A stretch of DNA of 64,000 nt from Gracilibacillus sp. YIM 98692 (GCF_010993965.1 NZ_WIXM01000006.1:66529-130528), one strand, 5' to 3'; shown: positions 37,409 to 46,032, counted from the stretch's first letter. Notes: generated by a model not told the origin, from the sequence alone. Made by a program: numbers and translations.

Positions 37409-37451
37409 AAAAAGGCTATCACTGACTTTCTATGTCAGTGATAGCCTTTTT
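37409..37451. terminator. Bidirectional terminator between ansA and ypdA
   Basis: AAAAAGGCTATCACTGAC/GTCAGTGATAGCCTTTTT, an 18-base near-perfect stem with T-runs on both strands. It lies between the convergent genes ansA and ypdA. Confidence 0.9.
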
Positions 37452-37456
37452 GTCGT

Positions 37457-38449
37457 TTATATTGCAACAGATTCTTTTTCTTTTATCGAGTCCGCGATAT
37501 AACGTCCATGAAACCTTCCATTTTCTATAAATATTTCATTATTATCATAACCAGCTGCGATAACACCAGCAATATAAATATTAGAAACGTTTGTTTCCAT
37601 TGAGTCTTTATCAAAGTGAGGCCTACCCGTTTCTTTATCGATCGTAACACCCATTTTCTTTAAAAATGATTGATTCGGTTGATATCCAGTCATGGCAAAA
37701 ACATAGTCATTCGAAATGGAATGCTCTGTTTGTTCAACCTCATAGATAACTTCTGTTTCGGTAATCTCTTTTACTTCAGCATTAAATATCATATTGATTT
37801 TTCGATGACGAACTAACGACTCAAATTCTGGCAAAATCCATGGTTTTACACTAGATGAATAATCGCTCCCTCTATAAAGAACGGTTACACGAGCACCTGC
37901 TCTTTCCAATTCTAATGTTGCATCTACAGCTGAATTTTTACCACCTATAACGACAACATCTCTATTATAGAAAGGGTGTGCTTCTTTAAAATAATGAAAG
38001 ACTTTATCTAATTCTTCTCCATTTATTCCCATCATATTTGGCTGACCGTAATAGCCAGTCGCTACTATCACATAATCAGCTTGATAACTTTTCTTTATTT
38101 GACGTTGATTGATGGTTTCCATGACAAAATGGTTTGTTTCTTTATGAACATCTACCACTTCCTCATAGCTGTTAATTCTTAAATCCTTCTTTTTAGCCAC
38201 AGTACGATAGTAAGACAATGCTTGATTTCTGACTGGTTTTGGTTTTTCTGTTACAAAAGCTACGTCTCCAATCTCTAATTTATCACTTGAGCTGAAAAAA
38301 GTTTGATGAGTCGGGTATTGATAAATCGAATGTACAATATTTCCTTTCTCTATAATAAGTGGATCAATTCCAATATTTTGTAATTGAATGGCAGCAGACA
38401 TTCCACAGGGGCCCGCACCAATTATAATCGCTTTTTCCTGTTGAACCAT
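37457..38449 (-). CDS. ypdA: FAD-dependent bacillithiol disulfide reductase YpdA (Bdr)
   Basis: Flavoprotein proposed to reduce bacillithiol disulfide with NADPH. At 330 residues it has the FAD-binding motif IGAGPCGMSAAIQL (11-24), including the conserved Cys of the YpdA family, a second nucleotide-binding motif VVIGGKNSAVDATLELERAG (about 167-186), and YIAGVIAAGYDNNEIFIENG near the C-terminus. With bshA at 2.8 kb it indicates that bacillithiol is the thiol buffer. Confidence 0.9.
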   Translation of the reverse strand: MVQQEKAIIIGAGPCGMSAAIQLQNIGIDPLIIEKGNIVHSIYQYPTHQTFFSSSDKLEIGDVAFVTEKPKPVRNQALSYYRTVAKKKDLRINSYEEVVDVHKETNHFVMETINQRQIKKSYQADYVIVATGYYGQPNMMGINGEELDKVFHYFKEAHPFYNRDVVVIGGKNSAVDATLELERAGARVTVLYRGSDYSSSVKPWILPEFESLVRHRKINMIFNAEVKEITETEVIYEVEQTEHSISNDYVFAMTGYQPNQSFLKKMGVTIDKETGRPHFDKDSMETNVSNIYIAGVIAAGYDNNEIFIENGRFHGRYIADSIKEKESVAI

Positions 38450-38598
38450 TTATGACACTCCTTGCTAAAATTGAAAATAAGGTATATTTAGCTTTCACAC
38501 ATGCTTTGTTCCTAACCATGTACATATTAACATTTTTCTAGTCAAAATGTGAAAAACTTGCTCAATCTTACTAGTATTACCAACTGAACAAAAAAGTG

Positions 38599-38627
38599 AC
38601 ATAGGACAACTTATCACGCCATAAAAT
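38599..38627 (+). promoter_or_regulatory. Sigma-E-like promoter of cotJ
   Basis: ACATAGG, 14 bases, CATAAAAT, close to the sigma-E consensus, 40 bases upstream of cotJA. B. subtilis cotJ is a sigma-E operon, which supports this. Confidence 0.45.
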
Positions 38628-38666
38628 GCACTGATGCTAATTTTGGATGAAAGGAGTTAAAATGAT

Positions 38667-38885
38667 ATGACCTATACACCGTTTAAAACATACTATCCTT
38701 ATGTAAGTCCGTTTGATCCTTGTCCACCAATTTATAAGAAGACCTATTCCACTCCACCAAATTTATATATACCATTTCAAGGCTATCAATCCGAGCAATT
38801 CACTTCACCAAAAGAAGCCCTGTATAAAGGAACTTTATGGGTATGTCTATATGACCCTTATCCTCACCGAAGGGATGATGCGTAA
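38667..38885 (+). CDS. cotJA: Spore coat-associated protein CotJA
   Basis: Small spore coat component. The 72-residue protein is rich in Pro and Tyr (MTYTPFKTYYPYVSPFDPCPP) and ends with LWVCLYDPYPHRR, matching the CotJA family. A GAAAGGAG ribosome site precedes it. The stop overlaps the cotJB start (TAATGG), so the genes are coupled. First gene of cotJABC on the plus strand. Confidence 0.92.
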   Translation: MTYTPFKTYYPYVSPFDPCPPIYKKTYSTPPNLYIPFQGYQSEQFTSPKEALYKGTLWVCLYDPYPHRRDDA

Positions 38886-39154
38886 TGGATAAGCAAAAGC
38901 AGTTACCTGAATCATATTACCAACTGCTTGAACAGATTCAAGCAATCGATTTTGTGTTGGTGGATCTTACGCTTTATTTAGATACACATCCTGATGACAT
39001 GCAGGCAATCGAACAATTTAATCAAGCTGCCTATCAAAGCAAGCAATTAAAAAAACAATTTGAACATCATTTTGGGCCACTTGATCAGTTTGGTAAAAGC
39101 TATTCCAGCTACCCATTCGATTGGAAAGATGCACCATGGCCATGGCAAGTCTAA
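38885..39154 (+). CDS. cotJB: Spore coat protein CotJB
   Basis: 89-residue inner-coat protein of the cotJ operon. It contains the family signature YYQLLEQIQAIDFVLVDLTLYLDTHPDD, with a conserved HF(G)PL...W segment at the end (WKDAPWPWQV). The start codon overlaps the end of cotJA; the next gene follows after 15 bases with AAGGAGGGG. Confidence 0.93.
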   Translation: MDKQKQLPESYYQLLEQIQAIDFVLVDLTLYLDTHPDDMQAIEQFNQAAYQSKQLKKQFEHHFGPLDQFGKSYSSYPFDWKDAPWPWQV

Positions 39155-39169
39155 GGAGGGGAAAACTTT

Positions 39170-39739
39170 ATGTGGTATTATGAAAAAAAGTTACAGTATC
39201 CTGTAAAGGTCAGTACGTGTAATCCTAGGTTAGCAAAATATTTGATTGAACAGTATGGCGGAGCCGACGGTGAATTATCAGCGGCTCTGAGGTATTTAAA
39301 TCAACGCTATACGATACCTGACAAAGTAGTAGGACTATTAAATGATATTGGAACAGAAGAGTTTGCACATTTAGAGATGATTGCTACTATGATTTATAAA
39401 TTAACCAAAGACGCTACCCCGCAACAACTAGAAGAAGCTGGATTAGGACCTCATTTTGTTAATCATGATCATGCTCTATTCTATCATAATGCTGCTGGTT
39501 CTCCATGGACTGCAACATATATCCAAGCCAAAGGAGATCCTATTGCTGATTTATATGAAGACATTGCAGCAGAAGAAAAAGCAAGAGCAACTTATCAATG
39601 GATTATTGATTTATCAGACGATCCTTATTTAAACGATTCCCTTCGATTCCTTCGGGAGCGAGAGATTGTTCATTCCCAGCGCTTCCATGAAGCAGTGGAA
39701 ATATTAAAAGATGAGAGAGAGCAGAAAAAAGTTTTTTAA
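39170..39739 (+). CDS. cotJC: Spore coat protein CotJC (manganese catalase-like)
   Basis: Member of the manganese catalase family, assembled in the inner spore coat. The 189-residue protein has the ferritin-like di-metal carboxylate motifs: GADGELSAALRYL, GTEEFAHLEMIATMIY (EExxH), AAEEKARATYQWI and EREIVHSQRFHEAVE (ExxH). Some homologues decompose peroxide; activity here is inferred from intact metal ligands. No clear terminator is visible in the 22 bases before ypbE. Confidence 0.93.
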   Translation: MWYYEKKLQYPVKVSTCNPRLAKYLIEQYGGADGELSAALRYLNQRYTIPDKVVGLLNDIGTEEFAHLEMIATMIYKLTKDATPQQLEEAGLGPHFVNHDHALFYHNAAGSPWTATYIQAKGDPIADLYEDIAAEEKARATYQWIIDLSDDPYLNDSLRFLREREIVHSQRFHEAVEILKDEREQKKVF

Positions 39740-39761
39740 AGGGAAGCCCTCAAATGAAGAA

Positions 39762-40271
39762 TCACTCTATTGTATCCATAAAGGTCTCATTCATTTGTTT
39801 TTGATCTTCAGGTATAATAAGTTCCATTCCAACAACTAATGTACGATTTTCTAATTGATTTGCCTCCACAATCCAGTTCGCTTTTGTAGGATCACTATAA
39901 TATTGTTCTGCAATTGAAAACAACGTATCCTCCTTTTTCACTGTATGATATAGAGTAGACATAGATTGTTGTCCAACTGTTACGTTTGAAGATTGTTTGA
40001 TCCTAACTTGCTGACCAATTGTTTCTTGTTCTGCACTTGTAATACCAACTGAGTTTAAGTATTCCTTACCCCATATTTTAAATGTCATTATTAAAACCGT
40101 CATCAATATAAATAGAAATAAAAGTATGCGAATAAAAGGAAAAGAAATTTTCCTTTTATTCTTTTTTCTTTGATGAACAGCACTTCTAGGAGGTAACTTA
40201 CCTTTATTTATTTGTGTATCAGACGTGGATACGAAATCTTGATCAAGAGGTAATACTTGTTTTTCTTTCAT
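39762..40271 (-). CDS. ypbE: LysM-domain membrane protein YpbE
   Basis: Single-pass membrane protein with an external LysM domain. It has a basic cytoplasmic N-terminus, a membrane segment about residues 43-66 (FIRILLFLFILMTVLIMTF) and a LysM repeat about 112-155 (TVKKEDTLFSIAEQYYSDP to GMELIIPE), which binds peptidoglycan. It overlaps the 3' end of ypbD by 29 bases in another frame; AGGGAGGATATGGA precedes the ATG. Order recQ-ypbD-ypbE as in B. subtilis. Confidence 0.87.
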   Translation of the reverse strand: MKEKQVLPLDQDFVSTSDTQINKGKLPPRSAVHQRKKNKRKISFPFIRILLFLFILMTVLIMTFKIWGKEYLNSVGITSAEQETIGQQVRIKQSSNVTVGQQSMSTLYHTVKKEDTLFSIAEQYYSDPTKANWIVEANQLENRTLVVGMELIIPEDQKQMNETFMDTIE

Positions 40272-40845
40272 TCCATATCCTCCCTGTTCTAATTAACATA
40301 GCTAATGTTGCATTATTAAAAAAATGTACAAAAATGACGACGAATAAATTGTTTGTCCATTCAAATAGTATACCTAACCCAAAACTTATTACTAAAATCG
40401 ATAAAAATAACCATAATTTTCTTAAATATCTAAAATGAATAAGAGCAAAAACAATGCTTGCTAAAAATATGCCAAAAGTCGATTGGATGATTCCACGAAA
40501 TAATACTTCCTCTATTATAGCTACAAATAAACATAAAAAAACAATTTCTAAATAAGAACCTTCAGAAAACAGTTTATGATTAATCCCTCCATCATCCCAG
40601 TAACGTCTAGGGAAATAATACATAAACAGTAAATCTAAAATTACAATAAGGACCACCGAAGAACCACCATATAGAAAGATGGTTCTCCAATCCCATTGAA
40701 AAAAAACATAGAGATCAGAAAATGAGTTTAAAAAAAGAAAACCCAAAATACATGAAATAACCAGTAAAATAAATTGTGAGATCCAGACTTGTTGCTTTAA
40801 TTGCTGACTTGTAAACAGATCAATAATTGATGTATTATCTTTCAT
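40243..40845 (-). CDS. ypbD: CPBP-family intramembrane metalloprotease YpbD
   Basis: Polytopic protein of the CAAX protease/bacteriocin-processing (Abi) family. The 200-residue protein has the motif IIEEVLFRGIIQSTFG (EExxxR), a second helix ASIVFALIHFRYL (FxxxH) and VIFVHFFNNA (HxxxN/D), so the predicted catalytic glutamates and histidines are present. The ATG at 40845 has AAGGTG at six bases; the ATG at 40854 lies too near it. Substrate unknown. Confidence 0.88.
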   Translation of the reverse strand: MKDNTSIIDLFTSQQLKQQVWISQFILLVISCILGFLFLNSFSDLYVFFQWDWRTIFLYGGSSVVLIVILDLLFMYYFPRRYWDDGGINHKLFSEGSYLEIVFLCLFVAIIEEVLFRGIIQSTFGIFLASIVFALIHFRYLRKLWLFLSILVISFGLGILFEWTNNLFVVIFVHFFNNATLAMLIRTGRIWNERKTSITS

Positions 40846-40846
40846 A

Positions 40847-42370
40847 TCATTCACCTTGTAATAATAAGTGAGCCAATTTATCTTTCCAATTCCACTTTTG
40901 TTCTTTTCTTAAACGTTTTTCCAATGCTACTTCTGCCCAATCAAAGTCACAATGATCACAGCACATATGAATGGGTGTTCGTACATTAGGTTGAAAATAC
41001 TTATACAACTCTTTTCGTCTACATCCACTTGTCTGTACCCATTGCAACATTTCTTGTATTTTTCTCTTTTTAAGTACCGTTCTTTGATATATAACGGTTT
41101 CCAGTCTTTTCAAAACATCTTCTTGTTCAAACATAGAAGTTTGGCAGATATGTTGTTGAATAAGGCCTATTTTTTCTAATTGAAATTGTAGAAAACGCCA
41201 TTTCGTCTCTGCGTTATCTGATACTTGCAGGAAAAAGGTTTCTAATTCTTTTACATCCATGATACTTTGTGTAAATAAATAATTTAACACATATCTAATT
41301 AACGAGAAGTCTGGCAATTCTGAATCAATTAATCTTCTTGGTATGACAATGTCAGAATCTTGATAATAAAGCACACTGATACATGGTTGACCGTCTCTTC
41401 CTGCGCGTCCCACTTCCTGTATAAAGGATTCAATTTGTGTAGGCATATGGTAATGGATCACTAGTCGAACATCTGATTTATCAATTCCCATTCCAAAAGC
41501 ACTTGTGCAGCAAATCACATCTAATTGATTAGCCATAAATTGCTGTTGAATAAGCAGCCTGTCATCAGTATCCAGGTCACCGTGATAATAGGCTATCCGA
41601 AGGGATGAGAGTTTTTGTTGTAATTCGTAGCAAACACTTTCAGCTTCTTTCTTGCTTGAGAAATATATCATTGTTGGTACTGGATATTGTTGTAGTAATT
41701 CACTTATACCACTTGTTTTTTCAGCAATATGAACTACTTTGTTTACAACAAAACTTATATTAGGTTTATCCATTGCGTGAATATGAGTAGATACTTCTTT
41801 TAACTCAAGTGTGTCCATGATGTCTTTTTGTACCTCTCTTGTTGCTGTTGCTGTTAGAGCTAGAACTGGTGGCTGTTGTAATTTCTCATAAACTTCTTTT
41901 AAACGTAAATAGTCCGGCCTAAATTCATGGCCCCATTGTGATATACAGTGAGCTTCATCTACTACGAATAAGGAAATATTTGCTTGAGACAACTTTTCTA
42001 TTAATAATTGATTTTGTAACATTTCGGGAGATACATAAATTAAATCGTATGAGTTTAAACGTTTCAGCACGGTTTTCTTTGTATGTATCGAAAGCATACT
42101 ATTAATGGCTATCACATTCTTCATTCCCAATGCTTTCATCTTTTTCACTTGATCTACCATTAAAGAAAGGAGTGGAGAAACGACAATGACCGTTCCTTTT
42201 TGTATCATAGCAGGTAATTGATAACAAATAGATTTGCCAGAACCTGTTGGCAACACGGCAAAAACATTCTTTTGATTTAAAACACTTTGAATGATTTCTT
42301 TTTGTCCATCTCTAAAAGATGTATACCCAAAATATTGTTGTAATGCGGCTTCTAGATTTTTGGTAGCCAT
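40847..42370 (-). CDS. recQ: RecQ-family ATP-dependent DNA helicase
   Basis: 3'-5' superfamily 2 helicase used in recombination and fork repair; in B. subtilis the gene here is recS (ypbC). The 507-residue protein has motif I VLPTGSGKSICYQLPA (about 39-54), the DEAH box VVDEAHCISQWGHEFRPDY, TATATREVQ and the motif VI QEVGRAGRDGQP. The zinc-binding cysteines are RRKELYKYF then CCDHCDF near 470-480. It is short, without an HRDC domain, as in RecS. Confidence 0.92.
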   Translation of the reverse strand: MATKNLEAALQQYFGYTSFRDGQKEIIQSVLNQKNVFAVLPTGSGKSICYQLPAMIQKGTVIVVSPLLSLMVDQVKKMKALGMKNVIAINSMLSIHTKKTVLKRLNSYDLIYVSPEMLQNQLLIEKLSQANISLFVVDEAHCISQWGHEFRPDYLRLKEVYEKLQQPPVLALTATATREVQKDIMDTLELKEVSTHIHAMDKPNISFVVNKVVHIAEKTSGISELLQQYPVPTMIYFSSKKEAESVCYELQQKLSSLRIAYYHGDLDTDDRLLIQQQFMANQLDVICCTSAFGMGIDKSDVRLVIHYHMPTQIESFIQEVGRAGRDGQPCISVLYYQDSDIVIPRRLIDSELPDFSLIRYVLNYLFTQSIMDVKELETFFLQVSDNAETKWRFLQFQLEKIGLIQQHICQTSMFEQEDVLKRLETVIYQRTVLKKRKIQEMLQWVQTSGCRRKELYKYFQPNVRTPIHMCCDHCDFDWAEVALEKRLRKEQKWNWKDKLAHLLLQGE

Positions 42371-42390
42371 TATATATATTTCCTTTCTTA

Positions 42391-43428
42391 CTATTGATAC
42401 TTTAAAGCTAAAGCCAATTTAATCTGAAAATAGCTAATTTCCTCAGGTAAGGATTGTTTTATCTCTTTTAATTTATTTGTTTGCAGATTGGAGGTTGTGT
42501 TGATAATACTTTGCCTTGTCATTTCAGAAACAAAAACAGACCAATCCACCTCTCTATCAACATATGCTATTTCTACGATATGATCTTGAATAGTATTTAC
42601 CCTTAATTGACGCATCACAGCAATTTGATTGATGGTATAGCCTTTTTTTAATAGCAAGAATGTATTCTTAGCTGATGCCGTTAACCTCGTCGCTTTTTCT
42701 CTTTGAGGCATTAACAACTTTAGTACCCGGTAATTCGCTCCCTTTTTTAATTGCATATATATAAAATAAACAATATTCATAAACACACAATAGGTGTCAT
42801 GTTTAGATAAATGATATTGTTGTGCTAATTGCTCATACGTAGACCCTATTTTTTGAACAGATGTTAATCTATCCAAAAACATATGGATATGTGAGGTTGA
42901 AAAGTTGTCCAGTAACATTAATAGTTCCTTATATAATTGGTTTAATAGAGTTGCCGGTTCATCTGGAATGTTTCGCCATATATTTTTAACATGCTTCTGT
43001 ATTTCCTGTTCGTCTATGATAGGAATAAAAGAACGTTGATCGGCGGCTATGTGTGTACAAGTCTGAATAAAAAGAATAAGGGAATTGGCAAAAATAAGTA
43101 CTTCCTTACTATGATCCATTCCCTGAAAATGGTACTGTAAAAAGTCTTTTTGATGGTGTGCTAGAATTTCGTTTCCCTCACTTGTAACTAGTACATATCC
43201 ATTTTTATTAAAATCTATGTAATCTAACTGATCTAATTTATCTACTTCTATTTGAAAATCACTGCGTTTTAACGCAGGATAAATGCCAAAATACTCCGTT
43301 AATTGGTAAGCAAAACTGTCCTGAATCGTTTGTGTTGACTTTTTTCCTGTCAGTAAATGATATATGTTATAGACGGTTCTTTCTCCATTTAATTTAGAAA
43401 TACAATTTAATAGTATGAAAGTAAACAT
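42391..43428 (-). CDS. ypbB: YpbB helix-turn-helix protein
   Basis: 345-residue cytoplasmic protein of unknown function that always precedes recQ in bacilli. The C-terminal part has a helix-turn-helix of the RecQ/YpbB type (about 260-310, LLLKKGYTINQIAVMRQLRVNTIQDHIVEIAY is the region; only positions matter). The ATG at 43428 (MFTFILLNC) follows AAGGAAGATT; a longer start 31 codons upstream has no site. It stops 20 bases before recQ, so the two are co-transcribed and probably act together. Confidence 0.85.
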   Translation of the reverse strand: MFTFILLNCISKLNGERTVYNIYHLLTGKKSTQTIQDSFAYQLTEYFGIYPALKRSDFQIEVDKLDQLDYIDFNKNGYVLVTSEGNEILAHHQKDFLQYHFQGMDHSKEVLIFANSLILFIQTCTHIAADQRSFIPIIDEQEIQKHVKNIWRNIPDEPATLLNQLYKELLMLLDNFSTSHIHMFLDRLTSVQKIGSTYEQLAQQYHLSKHDTYCVFMNIVYFIYMQLKKGANYRVLKLLMPQREKATRLTASAKNTFLLLKKGYTINQIAVMRQLRVNTIQDHIVEIAYVDREVDWSVFVSEMTRQSIINTTSNLQTNKLKEIKQSLPEEISYFQIKLALALKYQ

Positions 43429-43569
43429 ATAATCTTCCTTTCCTATCACACCATTTATTTTAACAAGAATAAAGTAAAATAGATACTTATTTTCTTTATA
43501 TTCAGTTGTAGTGTTTCGCATTGATTTGATAAAATATATATAAAACCATTTATAGAAAGAGGCGTTTTG

Positions 43570-43794
43570 ATGCCATTATATACATGGATTGATCAAGAGA
43601 CATGCATTGCATGTGGAGTTTGCGGTGCTACAAGCCCCAATGTATATGATTATGATGAAGAAGGAATAGCATACTCCAAAGTAGATAACAACAATGGTAC
43701 AAAACCAATAGCTAAAAGGGATGAAGAGGATGTTTTAGATGCAACAGACAACTGTCCTACAGAATCTGTAAAAATATCTAAATGCCCACGTTAA
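43570..43794 (+). CDS. fer: [4Fe-4S] ferredoxin
   Basis: Small electron carrier, 74 residues. It has the pattern CIACGVC (C12, C15, C18) and a CP motif near residue 60 (ATDNCPTES), giving the four ligands of a single [4Fe-4S] cluster. The ATG at 43570 is used; an in-frame TTG directly before it is not. It is divergent from ypbB and followed by its own terminator, in the same place as fer in B. subtilis. Confidence 0.94.
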   Translation: MPLYTWIDQETCIACGVCGATSPNVYDYDEEGIAYSKVDNNNGTKPIAKRDEEDVLDATDNCPTESVKISKCPR

Positions 43795-43796
43795 AT

Positions 43797-43830
43797 GAGC
43801 GAACACTTGCAGTATCACGGGTGTTCGCTC
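43797..43830 (+). terminator. Terminator after fer
   Basis: 10-base stem GAGCGAACAC/GTGTTCGCTC followed by TTTATTTAT, just past the ferredoxin stop. Confidence 0.85.
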
Positions 43831-43926
43831 TTTATTTATCATTAATGCAGGCAGCTTTCCAAAGGGCAGTTACTTTAATAAAAAAATTTCAATGCACAAT
43901 AGCTATACCCTGCGACATAAAGAAGC

Positions 43927-45114
43927 TTAATGTAATATGATTGGGTTCATTTGTTTTGGGATCTCTACAGGCGTAGAAAGGTCGTATTTCCCTGCCTGTT
44001 GTATACCTATTTCAAAATCTACTTGTTCGTAACCAAAGCTTTTTGCAGACATTAAAATTGCTTCTACCATATTAATGGTTTGCTGATTATCTTGAATACT
44101 AGATGAGTCAATGTGTATATTTACCATCTCCCCTTCTCTTTCTACATTTAAATCAGCATCTAAAGGAATGGTTGCTTGAATAGTGGATACCTCCTCATGT
44201 GTTTTCATTTCTGTTAATGCATCTTCCAAGCTGTTCAGGTTTTCAGAAGATATAGGCACCAACCAAGTAGGTGAATCAACTTGATATTGATATATTTTAT
44301 AAGCGACATTCTGCATTAGTTGAACATCTAATTCCATATTACCATTATTATCGGATAATGCTTCCACAAACGGATGGGGGCCGCTTAACGTGATCTGTTC
44401 TATACCATACGGCGCAAACATTAAGGATATTATTTTTTGATACATTGGAGCTGTCAATTGATTATCCGTACCATAATTTTGGTTATCCATATGAATATTC
44501 ACATGAGATTCAGCTAAACGAATATCAAAATCCAACAACCTTATCTGAGGATCTTGCAATCCATTTTCATCGATATCGATAAATCTTCTTAAATCTTGAA
44601 AGAAATAATCAAATTCGCCTCCGCCACTTGGATCCATGATTGTTATGGGGATAAAGTATGGTGCGTTATTAATTTTCCATGCAGTATAAACTTCAAAAAG
44701 CTCAGGATGACCCTCATCTTCTAAATGATAAGTTTCTGATCTTATTTCATCATCTTGATCTAAAGTAGAGAATTCTGCTTGCTCTTCTTCTGCTGTATCA
44801 TCTGCTTGCCTTTCACTTTCCTGAATGGCCATATTATGATTAGCATCATTACTATTTTCAGATCTTGTTTCATCTGAAGCCATATCATTCGTTTGAAAGT
44901 CGATACTTCTTACAATTAGAAAAATAAGCACTATAGAACAAGCGGTCGCAGCTGCTGGTATCCAGAGTTTCCATTTCTTCCTTTTAGTTGTTTGATGATG
45001 CAACTCTTCTTGAACACGTTGATAAACATGATGTTTAGATCGTTTATCTTCTATTTTAGGTAATTTCTGTAACATATCTTCTACTGACTTATTCTTTTTG
45101 GGATCTCTCGGCAT
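43927..45114 (-). CDS. rsiX: Anti-sigma-X factor RsiX
   Basis: Membrane anti-sigma factor partner of the ECF factor encoded just upstream. The ATG at 45114 (395 residues, MPRDPKKNKSVEDML) follows GGAAGGAGG; earlier in-frame starts extend into sigX. A cytoplasmic N-terminal region is followed by one membrane segment near residues 47-65 (LWIPAAATACSIVLIFLIV) and a long acidic extracytoplasmic domain with repeated GerM-like pieces. It overlaps the sigX end by 26 bases. Assigned by position and membrane topology, since anti-sigma sequences diverge quickly. Confidence 0.82.
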   Translation of the reverse strand: MPRDPKKNKSVEDMLQKLPKIEDKRSKHHVYQRVQEELHHQTTKRKKWKLWIPAAATACSIVLIFLIVRSIDFQTNDMASDETRSENSNDANHNMAIQESERQADDTAEEEQAEFSTLDQDDEIRSETYHLEDEGHPELFEVYTAWKINNAPYFIPITIMDPSGGGEFDYFFQDLRRFIDIDENGLQDPQIRLLDFDIRLAESHVNIHMDNQNYGTDNQLTAPMYQKIISLMFAPYGIEQITLSGPHPFVEALSDNNGNMELDVQLMQNVAYKIYQYQVDSPTWLVPISSENLNSLEDALTEMKTHEEVSTIQATIPLDADLNVEREGEMVNIHIDSSSIQDNQQTINMVEAILMSAKSFGYEQVDFEIGIQQAGKYDLSTPVEIPKQMNPIILH

Positions 45115-45646
45115 CGTTTCCATCCTCCTTCCGTGTGGAAACATCCATACACTTTTGCAACTCTTTAATGGCACGATGTTGGGTTGTTTTAACTTTACTT
45201 GTCGTCCAATTTAAAACCTCTGCCGTTTCTTTAATATTAAAGCCTTGCAAATATCGCAATATCACAACCTGTTTTTGATTGGGGGTACAGTTATCCAGAC
45301 AATGGTACACTTGTTGCATTTGATCATCTAACACAGCGACCTCTTCTGGGATTGGTTGATTTGCTTTTAATTTTTCCCCTTCATCCTCCCAGTTAAAAAA
45401 CTCTAAAAAACGATTGCGTTTCCTTTTCACCTTTCGAAAGTGATCAAACGTTACATGTCTTGCTATGGAAAACAGCCACGTTTTTTCTGTACTGTCCCCT
45501 TTAAAGAATTCGTAGGATTTCAGCACCCGAATATAGACATCTTGTAAAAGATCTTCTGTTTGCTCTTTATTTTTTACCATATAAAAAATAAAATGATATA
45601 AATCCTGATGATATTTGTCGTATAAATGATCAAAAGTGGTCTTCAC
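45089..45646 (-). CDS. sigX: ECF RNA polymerase sigma factor SigX
   Basis: Group 4 sigma factor (185 residues) that in B. subtilis controls cell-surface charge genes. It has region 2 (FIFYMVKNKEQTEDLLQDVYIRVLKSYEFF with the DxxQ/Y -10 helix; position about 18-47) and region 4 (about 108-160, CTPNQKQVVILRYLQGFNIKETAEVL, cited in part as FNIKETAEVLNWTTSKVKTT). A sigma-X-type promoter is just upstream, so it is probably autoregulated. Cotranscribed with rsiX. Confidence 0.93.
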   Translation of the reverse strand: MKTTFDHLYDKYHQDLYHFIFYMVKNKEQTEDLLQDVYIRVLKSYEFFKGDSTEKTWLFSIARHVTFDHFRKVKRKRNRFLEFFNWEDEGEKLKANQPIPEEVAVLDDQMQQVYHCLDNCTPNQKQVVILRYLQGFNIKETAEVLNWTTSKVKTTQHRAIKELQKCMDVSTRKEDGNDAERSQKE

Positions 45647-45671
45647 TTCAAGACCCCCTTCAGTATTATTT

Positions 45672-45697
45672 GTCGTATAAAGTAAATAAAAGTTTCA
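45672..45697 (-). promoter_or_regulatory. ECF (sigma-X-type) promoter of sigX
   Basis: On the minus strand TGAAAC, 16 bases, CGAC, matching the ECF consensus of sigma-X/sigma-W (TGTAAC/TGAAAC with CGAC). It lies 26 bases upstream of the sigX start codon and supports autoregulation. Confidence 0.65.
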
Positions 45698-45722
45698 CCT
45701 TATGTATCATAAAGAGAAACTT

Positions 45723-45850
45723 CCATCAGCAGGAGTTTTCTTCATGGTTAGCGTTACTTATCAGGGTGCTAGCGTCCGTTATCCCCACTTATCCTCTTTT
45801 CATTATTCTAAGTCTTGAAGGGGCTTACGGACGATTGTTCACCGTGATAA
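45723..45850 (-). repeat. Two-hairpin dispersed repeat, copy B
   Basis: 128-base copy of the family at 7096-7237. On the minus strand: TTTTATCACGGTGAACAATC, GTCCGTAAGCCCCTTCAAG, ACTTAGAATAATGAAAAGAG, then AAGTGGGGATAACGGACGCT, and AGCACCCTGATAAGT. The second hairpin (CATGAAGAAAACTCCTGCTG) is poorly kept. This copy lies wholly between genes, 26 bases upstream of the sigX promoter. Confidence 0.85.
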
Positions 45851-45882
45851 AAATACCACAGTATGTATAACTGTGGTATTTT
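45850..45882. terminator. Terminator between repeat copies B and C
   Basis: Perfect 11-base stem AAATACCACAG/CTGTGGTATTT with T-runs on both strands. Probably the end of the resD-to-ECF transcript on the minus strand. Confidence 0.75.
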
Positions 45883-45898
45883 TATCAAGTGTTACTTT

Positions 45899-46032
45899 CA
45901 TCAGTGGTTTTCTTTATCCCCACTGATGGTTAGCTATACTTATCAGGGTGCTATCGCCCGTTATCCCCCATCGATTCTTTTTCATTACTCTAAGTCTTGA
46001 AGGGGGGGACGGACGATTGTTCGTCGTGATAA
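45899..46032 (-). repeat. Two-hairpin dispersed repeat, copy C
   Basis: 134-base copy, 48 bases from copy B and in the same orientation. Minus strand: TTTTATCACGACGAACAATC, GTCCGTCCCCCCCTTCAAGA, CTTAGAGTAATGAAAAAGAA, GATGGGGGATAACGGGCGAT, AGCACCCTGATAAGT, then a CATCAGTGG/CCACTGATG hairpin. The first 43 bases are the last 13 codons and stop of the ECF gene. Confidence 0.85.

Noticed and set aside
37317-37502. 61-codon plus-strand frame after ansA
   Set aside because: It begins inside the ansA hairpin, crosses a strong terminator and overlaps ypdA; no ribosome site.
45723-46032. CRISPR array
   Set aside because: Only two long, imperfect repeats with one spacer-like gap; no short regular repeats or cas genes.
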